64,000 nt of DNA. Source: Termitomyces sp. T153. Taxonomy: Eukaryota > Basidiomycota > Agaricomycetes > Agaricales > Lyophyllaceae. Both the position numbers and the translations under genes were made by a program. Under the pieces are notes generated by a model. It saw only the letters and a program-made list of their open reading frames with translations, was not told the DNA's origin and ran no database searches. Within the stretch, counting starts at the first letter, position 1, and every line of letters starts with the position of its first letter. The DNA lies in NCBI GenBank assembly GCA_018296165.2, contig JACKQL020000061.1:62001-126000 (forward strand), read 5' to 3'. Of the stretch, positions 40,198 through 49,929 are shown one piece after another.

Positions 40198-40547
40198 CTA
40201 GCTTAGCGTTTTGTCCCGATATGTTTCGTTTCATTGGTGCTTGATTTACTTATTAACAGACGTCATTGGACTCTCGGAATGTCATTACAATAGACAATGT
40301 ACTTGTGACAAACGTATAGGCTAAGGAAGCACGGTTGTGCCAGTGGGACATTCCATCTTCGCATGTGCATCCATGAGTTCACTTCGTGCCAATTGCCATC
40401 GACTATACATACTTGCTGCCCGAGTATGCTCGCTGTGTCAGTAGTGGGTTTTAGTTCCTCCGTAGAAGGTTTTTAGAGGTTTAAGGCTCCGACCGTTCTC
40501 CAACCGTTTAGTTTTTTTTTACGACTGGGAGTAAATTAAACGAAAGT

Positions 40548-40590
40548 GGTAAACAAATGGTAAACAAACTGTTTACAAACCGTTTACACC
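40548..40590. promoter_or_regulatory. Cluster of four GTAAACA-type sites in inverted arrangement
   Basis: ggtaaacaaa (40,548) and ggtaaacaaac (40,559) on the plus strand face tgtttacaaa (40,570) and cgtttacacc (40,581), which read ttgtaaac and gtaaacg on the minus strand. GTAAACA is the forkhead-factor core. The cluster lies about 350 bp past the carboxylesterase stop, between the gene island and the transposon block. No gene start is seen next to it, so function is speculative. Confidence 0.4.
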
Positions 40591-40944
40591 CTCAAGATAT
40601 GTTTGCAACGAGTTGTAATCAAGCTACATGTCCAAGCATGAACTTATACAGGACCAGTTATCTAACTGGTCATGTCATGTGGACCTTGCTGTATGTTGTA
40701 TCACAGCAGTCACTGTCCTCGAACAAGAGATTAAAGCACCGATTAAAAGTAGCATAGGGAATCTTGCCCTCTTTTAGATTGAGAACACAGTACATGTTAT
40801 CCTCCCCAATTCCCAGAGGTATAGAGGAGTGAAGAGTTCTGGAAAGATTTAAGAAGATCTCCACGAGAGTTCCACCAGAGGCTGGCAGGGTAATATATTA
40901 CCCACCTGTCATCACAAGCAAAGCGTAATATATTGACGCTTTGA

Positions 40945-41091
40945 ATTCAAGGCATCAAAGTTGAGGAGGTGATGGGAGAGAACTTAGAGAGCATTTTCAG
41001 GCGAGCGTTGCAGGAAGAAACAATTTCTTGAGTCTATGGAATTCTTGAGTTGGTCCCCCCGCTGATGGAGAGAGGGGAGCCAAACTCAAGC
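40945..41091. repeat. 3' split direct repeat of YR element, outer copy
   Basis: Partner of 41,439-41,586, offset about 494 bp. Both start aattcaaggc and end gccaaactcaagc. This outer copy keeps CpG at ggcgagcgttgc and cccgctga. Directly outside it is a small hairpin, aaagcg..cgcttt, at about 40,920-40,943. Confidence 0.85.
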
Positions 41092-41438
41092 TAACTATGG
41101 AGGACTGTATAGGTATGAAGTAGTAATTGGTAGAATGAATGGTAATGAGAAGGGATGGTGGGTGGGATGAAAACACATGACATAATGATAGATGAAATCT
41201 AAAACAGTGAGCACTGCAAGTGCAGTGTGAGATGACATGTAATGTAGTGAATGGAGTATGTACCTGCAAGTGCAGTGTAAGATGACAAAGTTGTTACCAC
41301 CAACACCTGCAGCAATATAGGAACTGGGAACAATGGAGTGATTATTGAAAGAGTGAAAGTGAAAGGGAAACAGTGGCAGCAAACTAGTCTATGCTCAAAT
41401 TAACCCCAGGCAAACCCCCATCACTTGCCCAATCTATT

Positions 41439-41586
41439 AATTCAAGGCGTTGAGGTTGAGGGGGCAATGGGAGAGAACTTAGAGAGCATTTTTGGGCAAG
41501 CATTGTGGGAAGAAACAATTTCTTGAGTCTATGGAGTTCTTGAGTTGGTCCTCCTGCTGATGGAGAGAGAGGAGCCAAACTCAAGC
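41439..41586. repeat. 3' split direct repeat of YR element, inner copy
   Basis: Matches the outer copy over its length, but where that has ggcgagcgttgc this has gggcaagcattgtg, and where that has cccgctga this has cctgctga. These are CpG-to-CpA and CpG-to-TpG changes. It abuts the 3' end of the recombinase frame. Confidence 0.85.
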
Positions 41587-41589
41587 CAG

Positions 41590-42290
41590 TGTGGTGAAGT
41601 TCCATAGGGCTGGAGGCTTGAAAGGAATGAGGTGAGCAAAGGCCATGTGAAGGAGTGAGGAAAGATGAAGAATCTGGTTTGGGTCATTCTCAATGTAGAG
41701 TTTATAGGAGTTGCTGCACCACCTTCCAAGCATTTGGATTTCATAATCTGAGTAGCCAGCTGCTGCTGCTGTGGAGGCCATGCCACAGCAGAAACTATGG
41801 CCTGCATAGAGATCAGAGTTCATACCTGTGAGGGAGAGGGCATCCCAGATGGACCTGACAAAGTAGGAGTAGGATAGGGCCTGCCTGTCAGGTTGCTTGA
41901 AGAGTGGTGTGGTGCTGTTGTGGGGAAGTTCCATGAAGAGTTGTTTAAGTGTGGTGACAGGGCAGGTAGGCTGGCCAGGTGCTGCAGCAGTTGTGATGGT
42001 GACACCCTTGTGGAAGGGATTAGTTTTTGAGGTGGGGAGAGTGAGGTGAGCATGGGTGGCAGTTTCAAAGTCAGGTAGGAATTGTATGGAGCTCTGGGAG
42101 AGGTTGAGTGAAGGGGAATACTTGCCTCCCTTACTGACCATGAATTTGCCACAGCACAGGAGCCTGGAATATGCCAGGCAGCAGGTGGCATAAATTGTGG
42201 TATGCCCTGGGCAGGAATCTGGTTTGAGCTGGGCAAGGAGGGCAGTGGAGATGGGCAGGGTGATAGGCTGCACAGGTCTCCTATCTTGTT
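41590..42290 (-). pseudogene. Tyrosine recombinase of the YR retroelement, inactive
   Basis: Minus-strand frame 41,581-42,273 covers the catalytic half of a phage-integrase-type recombinase: CCLAYSRLLCCGKF (the first catalytic Arg region), FVRSIWDALSLTGMNSDLYA, then GHSFCCGMAST at 41,782-41,802 and GYSDYEIQMLGRWCSNSYKL with the Tyr nucleophile region. The canonical HxxR box reads HSFRxG; the catalytic Arg is Cys here, as is the next residue. Both are single C-to-T changes at former CpG codons. The last residues run into the flanking repeat. Confidence 0.8.
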
Positions 42291-42659
42291 TGCCATGGTA
42301 TTGTCTGATTTCCTAGATGAGGCACTCCATGAGGGGAGATTTGACTGCCAAGAAGAAGAGACCTGAGTCAATGTGGAGAGATTGCACTGCTGAGAGGTAT
42401 GCTTTGATTGTTTTGGGCTGGACCTTGCCACCAAGGTGGGCAACCCAGGAGAGTATGGTGGGCTCGGATGCTGGGAGGATAGATCCATTGGGGTTGTAAA
42501 GACCATTGAGTTGCACATGGAAGATGAACTGCCATCAGCCTGTAGAGTACATTTTGCAAGTGCTGGTGGCAAGCCCATGCCAAAGGTAGAATGTGACAGT
42601 TTTGGGATGCTGCTGGTTTTGCTTGTACCACCAAGCTGGAGGTGCTTTGAGGTGGGCTT

Positions 42660-43090
42660 CTGATTGAGCCAGGGAGCAATATTGAACATGTGTGAAAAGG
42701 AAAAATGAGATGCAGCATCAGCAACAGAGCTCTTGGTAAATGAAAGCCACTCAGAAGAAAAGGAAAAGTCTAAGTGGCAGGCTAAGGCAATCAGTTGCTG
42801 CATGAGTTTCATGGTTGGTGGGGATCTGATTAACATGTTCTGAATTGCATTGAAGACAGCCTCATTATCAATGTGGAAGATGACATGACATCTCTGGAGG
42901 GATTCACCCCAGCATAAGACAGCAAACACAACAGCAAACATCTCTTTAACTTGGATGTGTTCTGGGCATATTGACCCAAAGTGGCCACCTAGGCCCTTGC
43001 TGCCACTTGCATCTGTGAATATGTCAGTCTGATGCTGTGTTGGAGCAAGGAAGTGGACTCCATTCCATTCTGGAGCAACTGAGCACCACT
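42660..43090 (-). pseudogene. RNase H domain of the YR retroelement
   Basis: MFAVVFAVLCWGESLQRCHV (42,941 downward), FHIDNEAVFNAIQNM and SVADAASHFSFSHMFNIAPW match the RNase H region that lies between RT and recombinase in DIRS/Ngaro elements (conserved D in HIDNEA, and D in ADAAS). It continues in frame into the N-terminal half of the recombinase, where the frame drifts. Confidence 0.7.
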
Positions 43091-43990
43091 AGAGAATGTC
43101 ACAGCATGCCATCTTGGGGATATGACATTGGCTGAAGATGGATGTGGAGAATGTAGTGGCAAAGTTGTGGAGGCTGTGCATGAAGGCCCAGGAAGTGGAG
43201 GTGACTTTTGATGCAAACTGCAGGAACCCTGTGAACTTGTCAAGCTCTTGAAGTGTGCAGGAGTGCTTAGCTGCCCATGACAAGGTGAGGTCCCACAAAT
43301 AATTGAGCTTTGTGGGAGGTAAGTGAACTTCCATTGCCATGGAGTCAAGTTCCAGCCCTAAGAACTCAATGCAGGTATCAGACCTGACAATCTTTGATGG
43401 CTGGAAGATTAGACAGAGTTGTGACCCAATGTCCATAGCCCATATGAGGGAGCTGTTGATAACAGTATGAGGTATGGAAGGGGAGAATATCTTCAGAAAG
43501 TCATTGAGGTAATGGCAAACATGTGTTGGAATGTTGCATTGGAGTATCCAATGCAGGGCTTCTGCAAAAAGATTGAAAATGTATGGGGCTGATCTGCTAC
43601 CAAATGCAAGGACAATGTTGAAATAGAACTTCCTCAGCCATTCAAAGCCAAGGAGGGGCCAATTCTCAGGGTGGACTGGGATGTGGCAAAAAGCTGATTC
43701 AAGGTCAAGCTTCAACATCAGGGAGCCCAGCCCTGATGCAATGAGGTTGTGTATGGCCCAGTTGACCATGTCATATGCAATGATGGCCTCTGAGTCTGGG
43801 ATCCCATCATTCACAGAACCATCATCTGGCTAGGAGAGGTGATGTATCTGGCAGATTTTAGCAGAGTGTTTGTGAGTGACTGCCCTGATGGGCAATGCAT
43901 GGAAATTAGGGAATGGTGGGGACTCAAATGGTCCATGCATATGCCCATTAATGGTTTGAGCAGCAATGTCAGCAGAGAGGGCTGTGATAG
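43089..43990 (-). pseudogene. Reverse transcriptase of the YR retroelement, YLND mutant
   Basis: An RT domain in the order FPNFHALPIRAVTHKHSAKI (just upstream, before a stop), DMVNWAIHNLIASGLGSLML, KLDLESAFCHIPVHPENWPL (catalytic Asp kept), GSRSAPYIFNLFAEALHWIL and HYLNDFLKIF at about 43,490-43,520. The catalytic YxDD reads YLND (43,500-43,511), the change expected from CpG-to-CpA. The 3' part shows FLGLELDSMAMEVHLPPTKL. DIRS/Ngaro RTs share the PVHPxDWPLLGF signature. Confidence 0.85.
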
Positions 43991-44149
43991 TAGCAGGGTC
44001 AGCAAGGGCAGACTTTAGATTTGTGCAGTGTTGGAGTATGGTTCAGTCACCAGAGAAGCCAATATTAGCACCAAAGTGTATTATTTGAAGTAGCAATGAT
44101 ACAAATGTACAATCAGGATAGTCACATAAATAATGGGCCCAAGCCTTCT

Positions 44150-44702
44150 TGTTAAGTGTGGAGTGAACATGGAGAAGGTGAGATGTATCATGGATGAGGG
44201 CATTGATCCTGGAATCAGTGTTTGGGTGGGCAGGGAGTATAATACCAGAGTGATTGAGGGGTTCCAATGCAATGAAGCCAATAGACAGTTGGAAGTTGCC
44301 TGGGGGATGGCCTGGACAAGACAGTTGAACAGGGGGAGGGTGCCCACCTAGCTGACAGCTTAATCCTGATGTTGGTGTTTCTCATGGTCAGGTTTTCTGC
44401 ATGTTGAGCAAGTGTGTGGGCATCCCTAAGAGCAAGGTGAGGTGAGGTACCTTCCCTCATTGAACTTCCTGCATGCCTCCCCTGGGTTGAAAGTGGCACA
44501 GCTGGCTGAGGACCCCTTTGGTGGGTTTGTTGGTGCTGGTTTCCAGTGCCTGTAGACATGTTCAGACAGGAGATTGTTATTGCATTGTCCCCAATTGGAA
44601 TAGTCCTCAGAGGCCATCTCTGCACAGTGCCAATTGAAGAACACAGAGTGGTAGTCATAGATGGCCAAATACTTGTATTCTGCAATGAGCTTGAGCAGAT
44701 GT
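44150..44702 (-). pseudogene. Gag-like Cys-rich region of the YR retroelement
   Basis: Readable minus-strand text includes YLAIYDYHSVFFNWHCAEMA, SEDYSNWGQCNNNLLSEHVY, SASCATFNPGEACRKFNEG, then CSLRDAHTCSTCRKPDHEKH in another frame, a Cys/His-rich finger of the kind found before the RT in YR retroelements. A stop and a frame change interrupt it. The 5' end is lost at the LTR junction. Confidence 0.6.
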
Positions 44703-44865
44703 GTGTCAGGGGACTTCCATTTCCAACCTCCATGACCTATTCCAGTGCCTCCACAGCTTGTTCAATGTCTCCAAGGCATATTCCAGAACCTTGAAGATCT
44801 CCATATTACTTCACCAATCATTGTTGTAGGGTTAGGACTATCTCTAGCCTTCTGTACAGTAGTTC
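44703..44865 (+). mobile_element. Truncated 5' part of a gypsy LTR (U3)
   Basis: Starts tgtcaggggacttccatttc and follows the first ~160 bp of the LTRs at 56,560 and 61,895 (cagcttgtt..aatgtct, agggttagga.ta, ctgtacagtagttc). It then stops abruptly and integrase-coding sequence of a different gypsy element follows. About 200 bp of LTR, including the whole R/U5, is missing. Confidence 0.85.
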
Positions 44866-45970
44866 AGTTGTGGACCTCTATGGTAAACAAGCCCATTTCA
44901 TCCCTACCCACACAATGTGCTCTGCCTTAGGAGCAGCTAGTCTGTATCAGAAGAATGTCTGGAAGCTCCATGGTCTGTCAGATGGGTATGTCTCCAATTG
45001 AGGCCCTCAGTTTGTGGCAGAATTTACTCAGGAACTGTACCACCTGCTTGGAGTGAAGCTCCATACCACCACTGCCTATCATCCCCAGTCAGATGGGCAG
45101 ACAGAACATGTAAATCAGGAACTGGAACAGTATCTCCACCTCTTTTGTAATGAGAGGCAGGATGATTGGGATGAGCTCCTGCCAGATGCTGAGTTCCAGT
45201 ACAACAACCATGTCCACTCTTCCATGCAGATGACTCCATTTTTCTGGACACTGGCAGGCACCCCCACATGGGATTTGAACCTTGGGCACACTCCTCTGAG
45301 AATGACTCTATAAATGAGTTTGTGGACAGGATGAAGAGGGTGCAGGAGGAGGCCAAGGCTGCATTGGTGAAGGCCAAGGACAACATGGCATGCTACTATG
45401 ACTGTCACCAGACACCAGCCCCAGTTTACAAGCCAGAAGACTGTGTGTACTTAGATAGCTCAGATATTAAGACAACAAGACCATATCAAAAACTGTCACA
45501 TTGTCATCTTGGCCCCTTCATAGTGGAGAAGAAAGTGGGACCCTTAGCATACCAACTTAAGCTCCCAGTAGGCCTACACCAATTGTGCCCAGTCTTCAAT
45601 GTTGTCAAACTATTCCCAGTCCCAGAGGATCCAATCTCCAGCTGCTGCCCTAAGCCACCCCCCTCCCCCCCCCCCCACCAGTTCTAGCTGACAATGAGGA
45701 GGAGTATAAAGTAGAGGAAATTTTGAGTAGCAGGATATTCTGAGGGAAGTTGCAGTTCAAGGTGAAATGGAAGGGATATGGCATTGAGGACATTTCTTGG
45801 GAGCTGCAGGCTAATGTACATGCACTGACCCTGGTCTGGGACTTCTACCAAAGGCATCCAAATGCCCTGAAGGCCATTTGAGGCATCTATCCCATTTCAG
45901 CAGTGGACCAGGCAATTCATGACTTCTTTTACCCAGTACATTGAGATGCCACACATTAGAGGAGGGGTGA
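44865..45970 (+). pseudogene. Gypsy integrase core and chromodomain fragment
   Basis: The 3' part of a Ty3/gypsy chromovirus polyprotein. It starts within the integrase at VVDLYGKQAHFIPTHT (second half of the first catalytic block), then FTQELYHLLGVKLHTTTAYH, QSDGQTEHVNQELEQYLHLF (the catalytic Glu region; 45,014-45,313 open), and after frameshifts LSHCHLGPFIVEKKVGPLAY, LHQLCPVFNVVKL, and a chromodomain with FKVKWKGYGIEDISWELQA and PISAVDQAIHDFFYP. It is highly similar to the same region of the next element (50,330-51,430). No gag, protease or RT. Confidence 0.85.
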
Positions 45971-46526
45971 TGTCAGGGGATGTCCCAGTCCCCCTTTGCT
46001 CTGTTCTCCCTCCTTATGGTCTTCTTTTATCCTCCTTTCACTTCCCTATCTGCTGGCTCCAGTTTTAACCATCAGGCTGCACCAGTCCTCTATCTGTAAT
46101 TCCAACAAGTGTTGCCCCTTCCACATGGCCTCTTACTAGACCCCCCAATTGTTTCATGTATTCTGGGCCTACCCCTCATTGTAGGCCTCCCATCTTTGGA
46201 CCACAGGTACTTCTGACCAAGGGCTATCCTTTAGTCAGCTTGGTATGTAGTCATGTGCAGAGAGTCCAGAGATTGAGGCTATTTTTGATGGATTTCCACC
46301 TTTGATCAGACTCCAAATTTGGTTGTTGTTGGGTGTTGTTTTCAGAAGCTCTAGAGTTAATTTTCCAAACACTGGCATTGGGGATTCTTAGACTTGTTCT
46401 CTTTGGATCTTCCTCTGCCAGGTGAGTAGCTAGAACTCTAGAACTTCTTGTAGATACTGAATAAACTTTGGATCTCCCTCTGCCAGTTGTGTGATTGAGC
46501 CACAGCTTCCAGAGGTTGCCCTTACA
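45971..46526 (+). mobile_element. Gypsy LTR, about 556 bp
   Basis: Begins tgtcaggggatgtcccag right after the chromodomain region and ends cagaggttgcccttaca. Contains the shared core ttagacttgttctctttgg at 46,389 and ccctctgccag twice near the end, which also occur in the other LTRs here. Gag-coding sequence follows immediately, without a primer-binding site. Confidence 0.85.
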
Positions 46527-47400
46527 TCTGCCTCTAATGCCTTGAAAATTGCCTGGGTCCTCTCCTATATGAAGGCAGGCTGAGCCTCAACCTATACACT
46601 GTGCATCTTTCAACACCTAGGAGGAGTTGAGAGTTTCTCTGGTTAGATGGAATCTGAGAAGGAGTTCTAAGCTGAGTCCTCTCCCCTTGACCCCACAAAA
46701 CTGCAGCTCTTTCTCTTTGAGACTGGACCCAGTATAGTCAAGGGAAGTGGTCACTCAATGAGTACATTAACTCTTTCCATGCTTTAGTTGAATAGGCTGG
46801 ATATCTGGATAGTCTACAACTCTGCTTAACCTTCTGTGATAGACTCCACCCCTCTCTCATGGATCATATTGACAGTATGGCAGAGGGGCACCCAGATGAT
46901 GAGCATATCAATACCTGGTACAAGGTGGCATGTGAGCAGTGGCAGCTCATGGAACTGCAAGGTAAGTTGTGGCAGATGCAATCCTTGACCTCTCCTTTCT
47001 CTTGTGGAGGGTTCACCCCATGAGCTCCCCCTTCCACACCTGTGCTAGTATCCCCATGAGCAGGTGCAGCTCCTCTTTTCACACCTCACATTGCCCTCTT
47101 GCACTCTCTACCCCAAGGAGTCCCAATGAATGTTGATGCCTCCTGACAGCAATCCTCTACTCCCCTGTTGTGTCAACACTGTAGAAAGGCTGGCCACCTT
47201 GCCCACTACTGTCCTCAAGGGCTAGAAGTCTGCTACCTGTCAGCATTGGAGCAAGAAGAGCTGCTCATTCAACTCCTTGCAGCCCAAGACACCACAGGAA
47301 CCCCCTCTCCAGATGCACTAGTAGCCATCCATTCTGATGAAGTGGCCAATGTATTGGAGGAGGGTCTTGCAGAGTCTGCGGATCTTTAAAAGGGCAACAG
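46527..47400 (+). pseudogene. Gypsy gag, 5'-deleted, with CCHC zinc knuckle
   Basis: Starts abruptly at a point corresponding to about 57,405 in the intact-ended element (NALKIA region) and shows a broken gag reading: PTKLQLFLFE, LIPLSWIILTVWQ-type text in shifting frames, then CQHCRKAGHLAHYC (47,174-47,215), a complete C-x2-C-x4-H-x4-C nucleic-acid-binding knuckle, followed by LEVCYLSALEQEELLIQLLA. The first ~490 bp of internal sequence (PBS and gag N-terminus) is absent. Confidence 0.75.
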
Positions 47401-47639
47401 ACAACCTGTATACTCCTGTTGCCCAGTGCTAATCATTTTGCTCCCCTGTTCATAGAATCCAATATATCTGTTGCTGTGGTTGATACTATGCCCAAAACAA
47501 TAAGCTCTTCTTCAGATGTACATGTACAAACTCCCTCTCCAGCTAAAGTCTCCACTGGAAATACACCTCCTAGCCCATGCCTCCAGATTCCTGCATGGAA
47601 ACACCATCTCTCCCATTGTTACATTGTTGCTTCCACTCC

Positions 47640-47960
47640 TTCTACCAACTCCCTGAAGCTACAGGTAGAAATTGAGATGACAGACACCCAGCAGATCTAA
47701 AGTGTGGTTGCCCTCCTTGACAGTGGGGCAACAGGCCTTTTCTTCAATATAGACTATGTGCAATGACATCACCTCATCACTTGCCCCCTATCCCATCCTA
47801 TCCCTGCATACAATGTTGATGGCATGCTCAATGAAGCTGGTTCTATTTGCTCCATGGTGGACCTGGTCCTCTGCTACCAAGACCACTCAGAGTGAGCTGC
47901 TTTTGCTGTTACTAGTTTGGGAAAGCAAGACATGATCTTAGGGTTTACCTAGCTATGTGA
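47640..47960 (+). pseudogene. Gypsy aspartic protease
   Basis: TNSLKLQVEIEMTDTQQI leads into ALLDSGATGLFF (about 47,710), with the retroviral-type aspartic protease motif D-S-G-A intact. Later SLGKQDMILGFT contains the second conserved Gly turn. Stops interrupt the domain several times (for example after QQI and in the YVQ..HHLITC stretch). Confidence 0.75.
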
Positions 47961-48249
47961 GCCTAACCCAGAGATTGACTAGACCAAGGGTGAGGTGAAG
48001 ATGAGTTGTTGCCTCTGTTGCTGCATTACCTGTGCAGAAGAAGCCCATAAGGAGCAGAGAGCTAAGGTTTGTGAGTGTGCTGCTGTGCATGCCTGTCATG
48101 CTGGGCATCTCCCTTATGCTGATCTCAACCTCCTGAGTTCCCCCCTCCTGGTATTCCCTCATAGAGAGGCCCTCTACAAGGATGTCTGAGGGGTTGAGTG
48201 TGAATCTTCAAAGGAAGAGGGACATGAAGGAGAATGGACCAGCACTCGA

Positions 48250-49918
48250 ACCATAGAGGTGGGTAATAGGATCTATGCTACCACCCTTTTCCCCCCTCCT
48301 ACAGTGGCAGAGATTCAGGCCAGTCAGACTACTTCTCAATGTCTGGCAGAGGCATTTGCAGCAAACTCACAGCCCAAGCCTTTCCATAGCACCATTCCTA
48401 ATCACCTCCATGACTTTGAGGATGTATTCTTCAAGGCCTCCTTTGATTTGCTTCCAGAGCACAAGCAGTGGGATCATGCAATTGAGCTGATACCAAATGC
48501 AGAGCTCTCCAGCTGCAAGGTCTATCTGCTTGTGCCCTGTGAGCAGGATGAACTGGATGCCTTCTTTCAGGAAAATCTCAGCTCAGGATGAATATGACAC
48601 TCCAAGTCTCCAATAGCCTCCTCAGTCTTTTTTATCAAGAAAAAGGATGGGTCTCTTTGTCTAGTTCAGGACTATTGTGTCTTGAATGCAATGACAGTAA
48701 AGAATTGCTATCCTTTGCCACTCATTTCAGAACTTGTCAACAACCTTTGAGGTACATGCTACTTCACAAAGTTGGATGTCTGTTGGGACTACAACAATGT
48801 ATGCATCAAAGAAGGGAATGAGTGGAAGGTAGCATTCCAAACCAATTGTGGACTCTTTGAACTTCTGGTAATGTTCTTTGGGCTCACCAATAGCTCAGCC
48901 ACTTTCCAGACTATGATGAATGACATTTTCTATGATCTAATTGTGAAAGGTGTTGTCTGTATATCTGGACAATATCCTCATCTATACTAAAACTCTGGAG
49001 GAGCATTGTCAGATCACATGCATTGTCTTAGAACACCTCCACCAACACCAGCTCTATTGAAAGCCTGGGAAGTGTGAATCTGAGCAGACTAAGATGGAGT
49101 ACCTGGGTTTGATCATCTTGTATGGAATGGCTGAGATGGACTCCATTAAAGTGGCAGGTGTAGTGGAGTGGCCAGAGCCAAGGAACAGGAAGGAGGTGCA
49201 GGCCTTTCTTGGCTTTGTCAATTTCTACAAGAGGTTTATACAGGATTTCTCCCACCATGCACACCCTCTCTTCAACCTCACAGTAAAGGATACAGTATGG
49301 CAGTGGGAGCCCCCACAGCAGGCTACCTTTGATGCCCTCAAGCAAGCTGTACACTCAAAGCCAGTCCTCCTGTTTTCTGATGATGACTCTCTATTCCATG
49401 TAGAAGTTTATAGCTTGGACTTTGCTACAGGAGCAGTCCTCTCCCAGCAGTCAAAGGAGGATGGCAAATGGCATCCAGTAGCCTTCTACTCCAAAAGCCT
49501 TAATGCAGTGGAATGGAACTACAAGATCCATGACAAGGAGATGCTGGCAATTGTTTGGTCCTTTGAAGAATGGCAGCACTTTCTGGAGGGTGCATGGCAT
49601 AAGTTTGAAGTCTGGACAAACTACAAGAACCTTGAGTACTTCTGCTCCACTAAGAAACTCAATCGATGCCAGGCTTGGTGGTCCCTATATCTGGTCAACT
49701 TTGACTTCTCACTGCATCACAAATCTGGATGGAGCATGGGCAAACCAGATGCATTGTCCAGGCAGGCTGACCATGGCACAGGAGTAGGAGATAATGACAA
49801 CATTATCCTCCTCAAGCCTGAGCTCTTTGGCATCCACACACTAGAAGGGATTGTAGTTCAAGGGGATGAGGCAAACATCCTTAGAGATATCCAAAGAAGA
49901 AACCAAGAGGGTGCATAG
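48250..49918 (+). pseudogene. Gypsy reverse transcriptase and RNase H, YLDN mutant
   Basis: PEHKQWDHAIELI, then [26 protein letters not shown] (catalytic Asp kept), [20 protein letters not shown], and a frameshift of two missing bases just before YLDN at 48,962-48,973, so the YxDD box has lost its second Asp. From 49,094 a 274-codon frame is open: VEWPEPRNRKEVQAFLGFVN, PVLLFSDDDSLFHVEVYSLD (RNase H start), DKEMLAIVWSFEEWQHFLEG, GKPDALSRQADHG. This is the best-preserved stretch of the element. Confidence 0.88.
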
Positions 49919-49929
49919 GAGGATGTGGT

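Larger units (their letters stand above)
40945..44702 (-). mobile_element. Ngaro/DIRS-like tyrosine-recombinase retroelement, 5'-truncated and decayed
   Basis: Order on the minus strand: a gag-like Cys-rich region (44,700-44,150), reverse transcriptase (43,990-43,089), RNase H (43,090-42,660), tyrosine recombinase (42,290-41,590), then a 148-bp direct repeat, a 350-bp spacer and a second copy of the repeat. This is the layout of YR retroelements. Direct rather than inverted 3' repeats favour the Ngaro/PAT split-repeat type over DIRS1. The 5' end is replaced by a gypsy LTR fragment at 44,703, so the left partner of the split repeats is missing. All domains carry stops, frameshifts and active-site changes. 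Confidence 0.8.

Noticed and set aside
42317..42663. Plus-strand frames opposite the YR recombinase
   Set aside because: Antisense of a recognised domain; stops are rare only because CpG-poor minus coding sequence lacks the complementary triplets.
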